This document shows positions 1 to 4,686 of a stretch of DNA of 5,429 nt, piece after piece; the stretch's first letter is position 1, and every line of letters starts with the position of its first letter. The translations under genes were made by a program, and so were the position numbers. The stretch covers positions 1 through 5,429 of the forward strand of contig JBBSDW010000186.1 of NCBI GenBank assembly GCA_038240295.1. The letters run 5' to 3'. Source of the DNA: JABDDM01 sp038240295 (GTDB lineage: Bacteria > Bacteroidota > Ignavibacteria > Palsa-1295). Below the pieces are notes generated by a model that was not told where the DNA came from, searched no databases, and saw nothing but the letters and a program-made list of their open reading frames with translations.

Positions 1-582
1 CTCGACGAGGAAACCGCGAATATTTTTCAGATCGTCGCCTTCAAGTTTTGCCCAGACGACCGCAACATCCGCGATCGTGCCGTTGGTGATCCACATCTTT
101 GCTCCGTTGAGCACAAAGCCATTTTTGGTACGCTTTGCATTCGTGATCATGCCCGATGGATTCGATCCGAAGTCAGGTTCGGTCAGGCCAAAACATCCGA
201 CGGCCTCGCCACTCGCAAGTTTCGGCAGCCATTTCATTCGCTGTTCTTCTGAGCCATAAGCAAAGATCGGATACATGACCAGCGACCCTTGAACGCTTGC
301 GAACGAGCGAACGCCGGAATCACCTCGCTCGAGCTCCTGCATGATAAGTCCGTATGCGATATTATCCATACCCGCGCACCCATATTTTTCGGGCAGCGTC
401 GCTCCAAGGAGTCCGAGAGCGCCGATCTTCGGGATCAGCTCCATTGGAAATGTCATCGCCTGATTATGCTCTTCTATTATAGGCAGGACTTCCGCGTCGA
501 CGAACGAATGCACGGTGTCGCGGACCATTCGCTGATCTTCACTAAGCAGAGAGGAAATATCGTAGTAATCGAGGTTCGTCAT
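1..582 (-). CDS. gcdH: Glutaryl-CoA dehydrogenase-type acyl-CoA dehydrogenase, N-terminal part (cut by window edge)
   Basis: FAD-dependent acyl-CoA dehydrogenase. The glutaryl-CoA branch oxidises and decarboxylates glutaryl-CoA to crotonyl-CoA in lysine/tryptophan and aromatic breakdown. Seen: 194 codons open to base 1, with an N-terminal helical domain (about 12-125) followed by the start of the middle beta domain. FAD-contact signatures are CFGLTEPDFGSNPS (130-143) and WITN (164-167). The stretches KYGCAG (66-71), QELERGDSGVRS (82-93) and SVQGSLVM (96-103) closely match human glutaryl-CoA dehydrogenase as I remember it. They include counterparts of its glutaryl-binding Glu87, Arg94 and Ser98 (here E85, R92, S96). 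The catalytic Glu lies in the missing C-terminal part. The ATG at 582-580 gives the family's usual N-terminal length; no clear Shine-Dalgarno precedes it. It is separated from the sigma operon by 470 non-coding bases. Family is very secure; glutaryl specificity is likely but needs the rest of the gene. Confidence 0.9.
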   Translation of the reverse strand, partial: MTNLDYYDISSLLSEDQRMVRDTVHSFVDAEVLPIIEEHNQAMTFPMELIPKIGALGLLGATLPEKYGCAGMDNIAYGLIMQELERGDSGVRSFASVQGSLVMYPIFAYGSEEQRMKWLPKLASGEAVGCFGLTEPDFGSNPSGMITNAKRTKNGFVLNGAKMWITNGTIADVAVVWAKLEGDDLKNIRGFLVE

Positions 583-612
583 GTAGGCGGTTGTGTGTAA
601 AGCGGCGCTGTG

Positions 613-620
613 CAAATATA
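613..620 (-). promoter_or_regulatory. Candidate -7/-10 box (TAnnTTTG type) for the acyl-CoA dehydrogenase gene
   Basis: On the minus strand the bases read TATATTTG, matching the TAnnTTTG box known from Bacteroidetes housekeeping promoters. It lies 30 bases upstream of the ATG at 582, which would leave a leader of about 20-25 bases. No convincing TTG-type upstream element is visible because the stretch further upstream is the G/C-rich repeat array. The assignment rests on one box and the position. Confidence 0.4.
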
Positions 621-622
621 CC

Positions 623-694
623 GGGTTCGGGAGGCAGGGAACGGGGAACGCGGAATAGGGAACAGGGTGGGGGACGGGGAGCAGGGAATCCGGG
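623..694. repeat. G-run array built on degenerate GGGAAC/GGGAAT units
   Basis: The plus strand has ten runs of three or more G in 72 bases (623, 629, 637, 643, 658, 665, 669, 676, 684 and 692), mostly separated by A-rich spacers such as AAC, AAT and AGCA. The minus strand is correspondingly C-rich. Bases 665-686 have four G-runs with loops of 1, 2 and 4 bases, which fits the general G-quadruplex pattern. The array lies just upstream of the candidate promoter of the acyl-CoA dehydrogenase gene, with the G-rich strand being the template strand for that gene. No coding potential is apparent. Confidence 0.75.
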
Positions 695-699
695 AAATG

Positions 700-748
700 G
701 AGAAAGTTTTTGGGGCATGTCATCCAGAACGAGCTTTAGCGAAGTGAA
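700..748. repeat. Dispersed-type intergenic repeat, copy 1
   Basis: Bases 700-748 match 857-905 at 46 of 49 positions (differences at 706, 708 and 714). The inner 34 bases, 715-748, are identical to 872-905. The core runs from GTCATCC to GCGAAGTGAA and is followed here by GGATCTCATGG. From memory it resembles the GTCATCCTGAGCGAAGCGAAGGATCT-like intergenic repeat seen in many bacterial genomes, but with a longer centre (AGAACGAGCTTTA). It is non-coding; short reading frames across it are artefacts. Confidence 0.8.
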
Positions 749-824
749 GGATCTCATGGAATGTTAGGGCGGCAGCGTCCGCTGTGTGAAGCGAATTGAA
801 TTCTTCTAGTTGCGAGTATTCCAA

Positions 825-882
825 GGATGACATGCTTCGAGAGTGTTGTCCTAAGCGAGAAATTGTTTGGTGCATGTCATCC
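825..882. repeat. Inverted repeat, 11-base perfect arms around 36 bases
   Basis: GGATGACATGC at 825-835 is the exact reverse complement of GCATGTCATCC at 872-882, which is the start of repeat copy 2. The same end sequence also occurs at 715-725 in copy 1. The inverted arm can therefore pair with either direct copy, giving a 58-base or a 121-base unit bounded by inverted ends. No transposase or open frame sits inside. It may be a small non-autonomous element or a decayed cluster of one repeat family. Confidence 0.6.
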
Positions 883-905
883 AGAACGAGCTTTAGCGAA
901 GTGAA
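857..905. repeat. Dispersed-type intergenic repeat, copy 2
   Basis: Direct copy of 700-748, offset by 157 bases, 46 of 49 identical. In this copy GTCATC (876-881) is mirrored by GATGAC (907-912), so it is a 37-base imperfect palindrome; copy 1 ends instead with GGATCTC. Same orientation as copy 1. A degenerate relative, TGTCCTAAGCGAGA, lies just upstream at about 847-860. Confidence 0.8.
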
Positions 906-922
906 CGATGACACTTCCCAAT

Positions 923-949
923 CATACTTCATAATTCAAACTTCATACT
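923..949. repeat. Short A/T-rich direct repeat (ACTTCATA twice)
   Basis: ACTTCATA occurs at 926-933 and 940-947, 14 bases apart, in an A/T-rich patch that contrasts with the G-run array at the other end of the same intergenic region. It looks like simple sequence expansion. No gene or promoter can be assigned to it. Confidence 0.45.
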
Positions 950-963
950 TGCCCAAACGTGGT

Positions 964-985
964 CAGGGAAGGCGGCGCTTCCCTG
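964..985. terminator. Perfect 8-bp hairpin, possible transcript end without a T-run
   Basis: CAGGGAAG (964-971) and CTTCCCTG (978-985) are perfect inverted arms around a 6-base GCGGCG loop. It lies about 70 bases past the stop codon of the candidate lipoprotein gene, in the direction of that transcript. On the minus strand it is followed by ACCACGTTTGGG rather than a T-run, so it would be a weak intrinsic terminator at best. It could instead stabilise the 3' end or belong to the repeat cluster. Confidence 0.35.
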
Positions 986-1016
986 CACACAGTTAAGCGA
1001 TGGGGCAACCGAAATC

Positions 1017-1051
1017 TACACTCTCTGGAGTCAAGCGCTTTGGAGGGTGTA
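1017..1051 (-). terminator. Hairpin directly after the sigma operon's last stop codon
   Basis: Arms TACACTCTC (1017-1025) and GAGGGTGTA (1043-1051) pair over nine positions with one G-T wobble, around a 17-base loop containing the palindrome AAGCGCTT. On the minus strand the stem begins five bases after the TGA at 1058-1056. The following minus-strand bases, GATTTCGG, contain only a short T-run, so termination strength is uncertain. Position is the best evidence that it marks the operon end. Confidence 0.45.
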
Positions 1052-1055
1052 CTGC

Positions 1056-1796
1056 TCAACCATGCTTGATCAGCCTTTGGTCTGTGATGCGATTGCCGTC
1101 GAGATAGTTGATCATTCGGAGGAGGCCGAGATCTTTTGCGTACCACTTGATCTGGAGCGGACGGTCGTGCGAGCTGCGGCGGGAATCGCGATAAGTGACC
1201 TCGGAAACATGCGTATAGGTTACGCCGTCGAGATTCGCAGTGAAATCAAACAGCGTAACCGTCGCGAGCACGATGGGGCCGCTATTGCCGCCCGAGCCAT
1301 CGTCAGCGGTGGTAAACTGCCAGCTTGCGCTATCCTTGATCGGCTGCTTAAGATCGAGCCAGCGATGTGTGAGGATCGAATGATGACTATGATCTTCTTC
1401 GTACGAAATATTGTACGCCTCGTTTTGTGTCGTTGCGAAGAGTGTATCGCCCGGCAGATCCATTCCGTATCCCTCATGTGGAAAGGTAGTATGAAAGCCA
1501 TCGAAACCGGCTGGAATGATGCCGGGTGCAAGGTTGCCGGCGATACGGCCTTGTGTCACGATCGCGAACGTATCAACGAAACAAAGTTGATGGTTGCAAT
1601 CGGAATCGCGAAGGCTGTAGCGAAGTGTGTCACCTACGGTCGTGAGCGGCAGATAGATCGAACGAACGTCCGTCACCGGCCCCGTCGGCTGCACCGGTGC
1701 ATCGACGATCGCCGCGCACCCAGCGTACGCACCAAGCACGAAGAGGAGCAGAAGGCTCTTCGCATACATCCTGCAGTTTCGAATATTCCTGTTCAT
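1056..1796 (-). CDS. Putative exported lipoprotein of unknown function, last gene of the sigma operon
   Basis: A 246-residue protein with an N-terminal export signal: basic residues up to K13, a hydrophobic core LLLLFVLGAYAG (15-26), then Cys27. The sequence before the Cys (YAGC) is a weak lipobox because Tyr stands where Leu is usual, so lipidation is likely but not certain. The mature part begins YLPLTTVGDTLRYS (49-61) and ends WYAKDLGLLRMINYLDGN (218-235). From memory this recalls uncharacterised lipoproteins of Ignavibacteria/Bacteroidota with a 'YPL.VGN.W.Y' start and a 'YA.GVGLV' end. Cys67 and Cys72 could form a disulphide. No catalytic motif is visible. It starts 15 bases after the stop of the anti-sigma/barrel gene and so is probably co-transcribed. 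The first ATG is used, as the internal ATG at codon 10 would strip the basic n-region. The gene is secure; the function is unknown. Confidence 0.82.
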   Translation of the reverse strand: MNRNIRNCRMYAKSLLLLFVLGAYAGCAAIVDAPVQPTGPVTDVRSIYLPLTTVGDTLRYSLRDSDCNHQLCFVDTFAIVTQGRIAGNLAPGIIPAGFDGFHTTFPHEGYGMDLPGDTLFATTQNEAYNISYEEDHSHHSILTHRWLDLKQPIKDSASWQFTTADDGSGGNSGPIVLATVTLFDFTANLDGVTYTHVSEVTYRDSRRSSHDRPLQIKWYAKDLGLLRMINYLDGNRITDQRLIKHG

Positions 1797-1811
1797 GATC
1801 GTTGTGCGTTC

Positions 1812-3290
1812 TTAGAAGCGATATGCAAATCCGTATTCGATGCGGCCGTTGAGCGTGTTGCGAATGTCCGAACCTTCGAAGACGACCGGCGTACTGCCGG
1901 AGTTCGAGAGTTCGTTCGCGATGACATCGCGCATGAGCGGTGCCGTTGAATGAATGCGCATGAGCGAAAAGCCGGCCGTGCCCATGAAATGGTCACCGAA
2001 CGGAAGTTTGAACCCGAGTTCAAGCGCGATCGTGTTGCCTTGCGGGATCAATCCTGCGCCGAGCGCAGTCTCGAGTGCGAGGCCCGACTGCGCAGATAAA
2101 AGAAAGCGATGGCCGTAATAAAGCTCTTCGGCAAGTTCGCGCTGTTCGGTTACTTCATCATGCACGATGGTCGCGCTGCTTGTTACCGTCCTTACAATTC
2201 CTGGTGAAGTCTGGAAGAGACCGGAGGTCAAACGGAAGCCGACAACATTCTGATCATCGAGGAAATATGTAAGGTTGGCGCGGAAGTCGGCGAATGGATG
2301 CACATTCGGTCCGCTTGCAGGGTAACTAAAGCCGCTCGAAGTCTGAAGCCCGAGTTCGAAATTGGTGATGCCCGCAGGCTGATCGAACTGGATGGGATGC
2401 ACATGCGCGAGATTCCTCGAATCCTCACGTTGCAGTTGCGCGACCGATGTAACGGCATTCCGATTTTGGACAAAACCAATTTGTGCGACCGTGGCTTCAT
2501 CCGAAGCAGCGACTGACGTTGGTGTCGAAAGCGGAGCGGGCGTCGCAATGTTCCCAGAATTAACGGAAGCCGAATTAACGGCCGAGGAATTAACGGCGGC
2601 TGGCGTCATCCCAGCAACATCAGTGAGTGACTTAGACTCTCGGTTGATAGCGGAAACTGTCGTATGCTTACTCGGTACAGAATGCTGAAGCGAAGTATAA
2701 CTGCGAGCAGCGCTTGAAGCGTGCGTAGCATTGTTGGCTGCTCCTCGAATGTTTGCGATGGCGCGCGGTGCATGTTGCTCATCGGCGAGCAATCTCGATT
2801 CGACCTTGATATCACCGGCACCTTGCGCCGAGACTACTGCCTGATTGCCAAAAGAAAAAAGTGACGAAGGTGTTTGCGACGGTGCTTGCTCTGCAAGATT
2901 ATGTTTCGCTGGTACTGCCGAATCCGAAGGACGTAAGAGAAATGCGCTGAGCAAAACGCCTCCCAAGAGCAATGCTGCTGCCGAATATTTGATCCACGAT
3001 TGATTCCAGAACGCGGCGCTCGCTGTCCGGTTCGCTGCTGCGAGCTGGCCGACCTGCGCGAGCACGCGTTCTTCGAGTGCAGCGGGGATTGCGGCACCGA
3101 GCATTGCGCGCTGCGAAAGCTGGGCAAGCTGCTCGTGATCGGCGAGTAACTGCCGGATCTCGGGGCTCACACTTGCACGGTGCAAAAGCTCCGCAGAATC
3201 CGAATCGTTAAGTTCACCATCCATGTATTGGATGATGCGCTCCTCGGCAGATGGGATCGGTCCCCTCGATTGCATATTCGTCTGTTTCAT
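1812..3290 (-). CDS. Membrane anti-sigma-like protein fused to an outer-membrane-type beta-barrel
   Basis: A 492-residue protein. (1) Residues 14-100 are a helical anti-sigma-like domain; EERIIQYMDGELNDSD (16-31) matches the opening helix of zinc-binding anti-sigma domains, but the HxxxCxxC motif is absent and the protein has no Cys at all. (2) One membrane helix, about 102-119, is followed by R120. (3) A Ser/Ala/Thr/Asn-rich linker, about 121-305, includes a pentapeptide repeat. (4) Residues about 308-492 form roughly eight amphipathic segments separated by turns, e.g. FELGLQTSSGF, FRANLTYFL, IALELGFKLPF and a terminal NGRIEYGFAYRF. An alternating last strand ending in Phe is the usual outer-membrane barrel signal. 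The start ATG overlaps the sigma gene's TGA (ATGA), implying coupled translation. Expected role: hold the sigma factor at the inner membrane and release it on an envelope signal. The anti-sigma role is inferred from position and the N-terminus; the barrel from sequence pattern. It could instead lie wholly in the inner membrane/periplasm with a soluble beta domain. Confidence 0.85.
   Translation of the reverse strand: MKQTNMQSRGPIPSAEERIIQYMDGELNDSDSAELLHRASVSPEIRQLLADHEQLAQLSQRAMLGAAIPAALEERVLAQVGQLAAANRTASAAFWNQSWIKYSAAALLLGGVLLSAFLLRPSDSAVPAKHNLAEQAPSQTPSSLFSFGNQAVVSAQGAGDIKVESRLLADEQHAPRAIANIRGAANNATHASSAARSYTSLQHSVPSKHTTVSAINRESKSLTDVAGMTPAAVNSSAVNSASVNSGNIATPAPLSTPTSVAASDEATVAQIGFVQNRNAVTSVAQLQREDSRNLAHVHPIQFDQPAGITNFELGLQTSSGFSYPASGPNVHPFADFRANLTYFLDDQNVVGFRLTSGLFQTSPGIVRTVTSSATIVHDEVTEQRELAEELYYGHRFLLSAQSGLALETALGAGLIPQGNTIALELGFKLPFGDHFMGTAGFSLMRIHSTAPLMRDVIANELSNSGSTPVVFEGSDIRNTLNGRIEYGFAYRF
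2557..2601 (-). repeat. Three tandem 15-base units in the linker of the anti-sigma/barrel gene
   Basis: GAATTAACGG recurs on the plus strand at 2557, 2572 and 2587, exactly 15 bases apart. In the coding frame (minus strand) this gives three copies of a five-residue unit, Ala/Ser-Val-Asn-Ser-x, at residues about 232-246. Being a multiple of three, changes in copy number would keep the frame and only alter linker length. Confidence 0.8.
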
Positions 3291-4072
3291 CTTGCGTAAA
3301 ACACTTCTTCATCTTCGTGTCCTTCAGCGTGATGCTGCGGGACGGATTCCTTCGATCCATTCTCTATGCGCTCGCTCTCGAGCGATTCGCGCTCTTCGGA
3401 AATATTTTCGACAAATGCCGTACGCGAACGTTGCCCCATATTTCTGAAGTAGGGCTGCAGCAATTCGCGAAGCCGTTTTTTTGCTCGGGTGATGCGAACC
3501 TTCACATTCATCACTGTCGTATTGGCGACCTTCGCGATCTCTTCGTAACTATATCCCTCGAACTCCCGAAGCAGGAATGCATCTCGGTAGATTGGCGAAA
3601 GCTTGCTGAGCGCGAGCTTCAGCAGGTCGTCGGTCTGCATCGCTTCGCGCGGATCGATCGTGAGCTCTTTGAACTCGAGCCCATCGCCGTCGTCGTTGGC
3701 AGATAACGCAGCTCCGGAAGATGTCACCGGTACAAATTCCGGAGTGAACTTGCTCGTCCGGAGCATATTCAAACAGACCGAACGCGTGATAAGCGTCAGC
3801 CAGCTTTTGAGCGCCTTCGGTTCGCGCAGCTGCTCGCGGTGCGTAAAGACTCTGGTAAAAACTTCCTGGAATGCGTCCTCGGCGAGCACGCGATCCGACA
3901 TGTAGTATAGACAATAGGAGAAGACGCGCTGCCGGTGCCGTGCATAGATGAACTTAAAGCCCGTCATCTCGCCGCGAACGAAAGACTCGATCTGAAGCGT
4001 ATCAGCCTGGTCTTGATCCGTGGCGGGGTCTGCTGCCCTTTTTAAGGGCCTGCCGGCGCTTCGACGATCCAT
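3287..4072 (-). CDS. ECF-type RNA polymerase sigma factor
   Basis: Alternative sigma factor of the sigma-70 ECF group, which directs RNA polymerase to a regulon usually controlled by the adjacent anti-sigma factor. From the chosen ATG the protein has 261 residues. Sigma region 2 is about 38-104, with AEDAFQEVFTRVF (64-76) and the WLTLITRSVCLNMLR helix (91-105). A linker with an acidic patch follows. Region 4 is about 148-205, with the helix-turn-helix SYEEIAKVANTTVMNVKVRITRA split over 175-197. A further 56 charged residues follow, beyond the usual ECF end. Start: the ATG at 4072-4070 is preceded by GGAG four bases upstream and leaves 37 residues before region 2. An in-frame GTG at 4135 (282 residues) and an ATG at 4108 are possible but lack well-placed Shine-Dalgarno sequences. 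Its TGA overlaps the anti-sigma ATG. Target promoters and signal cannot be read from the window. Confidence 0.93.
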   Translation of the reverse strand: MDRRSAGRPLKRAADPATDQDQADTLQIESFVRGEMTGFKFIYARHRQRVFSYCLYYMSDRVLAEDAFQEVFTRVFTHREQLREPKALKSWLTLITRSVCLNMLRTSKFTPEFVPVTSSGAALSANDDGDGLEFKELTIDPREAMQTDDLLKLALSKLSPIYRDAFLLREFEGYSYEEIAKVANTTVMNVKVRITRAKKRLRELLQPYFRNMGQRSRTAFVENISEERESLESERIENGSKESVPQHHAEGHEDEEVFYAR

Positions 4073-4169
4073 CAAACTCCGATTTTGCGGATCAGTGCAC
4101 AGAGTCATCCGCAGGGATAGAGACACCGAAGCCACCTCTTCAGTTACAAATCAGACCCTATTAAGCCAG

Positions 4170-4205
4170 AAAAAACCGGTCATTTCTTTGATTGTCATCA
4201 CCGGT
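4170..4205 (-). promoter_or_regulatory. ACCGGT inverted pair followed by a T-run upstream of the sigma gene
   Basis: ACCGGT occurs at 4175-4180 and 4200-4205, 25 bases apart; each is itself a palindrome, and together they can form a stem, extended by two more pairs past a G-G mismatch, around a loop of about 15-19 bases. On the minus strand the stem is followed directly by six T (4175-4170), like an intrinsic terminator or attenuator about 100 bases before the sigma start codon. Alternatively the two palindromes, about 2.4 helical turns apart, could be paired operator half-sites for the divergent genes. Both readings are inference. Confidence 0.4.
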
Positions 4206-4268
4206 AGGCCTCTGCATATCGGATAGGTGGCACTCCAATTGCACTTCGTCTTATCAGATATCTCATTC

Positions 4269-4276
4269 GGAGGTGA
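4269..4276 (+). promoter_or_regulatory. Strong ribosome binding site that sets the start of the small membrane protein
   Basis: GGAGGTGA is a full Shine-Dalgarno match, with seven bases between GGAGG and the ATG at 4281. It decides against the in-frame upstream GTG at 4227, whose 18 extra residues are not hydrophobic and would precede the first membrane helix. It is the clearest Shine-Dalgarno in the window. Confidence 0.85.
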
Positions 4277-4280
4277 CTTT

Positions 4281-4583
4281 ATGTGGATCGTAATTGGAAT
4301 TTTGCTTGCAGTCGCGGGGATCGGGCTCATGCTTTCGCATGATCATAAGATCCACGAGAAGTTTGCTTTTGCCATGCCGGCGTTCCTTGTGGCAGGAATC
4401 ATGATGATCGTCAATGGGCTTACTCAGGACAGAGCCACGACATACTGGTTAGCTGGAAGCGTGGCTATCACGCTGGCAGTGGCTGTGGTTTTTGCGGGAG
4501 TGATGTACCTCTTGTTACGTAAGATCACCGCGACGTTCAGACTTAATCATCCGACACCGCGCGATCGTGAGAAGAGCTTTTGA
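4281..4583 (+). CDS. Small three-helix membrane protein of unknown function
   Basis: A 100-residue protein with three hydrophobic helices: about 2-18 (WIVIGILLAVAGIGLML), 31-47 (AMPAFLVAGIMMIVNGL) and 56-78 (YWLAGSVAITLAVAVVFAG onward). The loop after helix 1 (SHDHKIHEKF) and the tail from residue 80 are basic, while the loop after helix 2 is short and nearly neutral. By the positive-inside rule this predicts the N-terminus outside and the C-terminus in the cytoplasm. There is no signal cleavage site, Cys or catalytic motif, and I do not recognise the family. It is divergent from the sigma operon, with 208 bases between start codons, and convergent with the fructose-bisphosphatase gene. The ATG is fixed by the GGAGGTGA site. 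A link with the sigma system is possible only by position. Confidence 0.85.
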   Translation: MWIVIGILLAVAGIGLMLSHDHKIHEKFAFAMPAFLVAGIMMIVNGLTQDRATTYWLAGSVAITLAVAVVFAGVMYLLLRKITATFRLNHPTPRDREKSF

Positions 4584-4611
4584 GGGCTCGGATTATCATC
4601 AAGGGCTGTTA

Positions 4612-4645
4612 AAAAGGCGTCGCTTCTATTGAAGTGGCGCCTTTT
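4612..4645. terminator. Strong bidirectional intrinsic terminator
   Basis: AAAAGGCGTCGCTTC (4612-4626) pairs with GAAGTGGCGCCTTTT (4631-4645) over 15 positions, including two G-T wobbles, around a TATT loop. The arms carry an A-run on one side and a T-run on the other, so it can end transcription both from the small membrane protein gene (stop 28 bases upstream) and from the fructose-bisphosphatase gene on the opposite strand (stop 41 bases away). Confidence 0.9.
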
Positions 4646-4686
4646 GTATTTAAGTGATTTGCACGAATCTTCCTCACGAAGCCTAA

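Noticed and set aside
289..600. A 103-codon plus-strand frame over the acyl-CoA dehydrogenase gene
   Set aside because: The opposite strand encodes an unbroken, strongly conserved dehydrogenase with FAD and glutaryl-binding motifs, so this is a shadow frame.
623..912. CRISPR array
   Set aside because: There are only two direct copies, of 49 bases with mismatches, no regular spacers and no cas genes; the G-rich units are too short and irregular.
542..932. Two short minus-strand open frames containing the phrase SFTSLKLVLDDM
   Set aside because: Both arise from translating the two copies of the intergenic repeat. The shared peptide is the repeat itself, not a protein family, and there is no ribosome binding site.
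583..1055. tRNA or structured RNA gene in the intergenic region
   Set aside because: No cloverleaf, T-loop (GTTCRANNC) pattern or CCA end could be traced by eye; the visible hairpins are explained by repeats.
1047..1949. A 300-codon open frame on the plus strand
   Set aside because: It lies antisense to the lipoprotein gene and the end of the barrel gene, has no recognisable domain, is rich in Arg and Cys as shadow frames often are, and runs across the operon-end hairpin. The minus strand has a signal peptide, barrel strands and coupled spacing.
4227..4280. Extended GTG start for the small membrane protein
   Set aside because: No Shine-Dalgarno sequence precedes the GTG, whereas the ATG at 4281 has GGAGGTGA at ideal spacing and begins directly at the first membrane helix.
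4073..4280. Precise -35/-10 promoters for the sigma operon and the small membrane protein
   Set aside because: TTAATA-like and TTGCAC-like hexamers can be found, but none has a matching partner at proper spacing, so no promoter is called.
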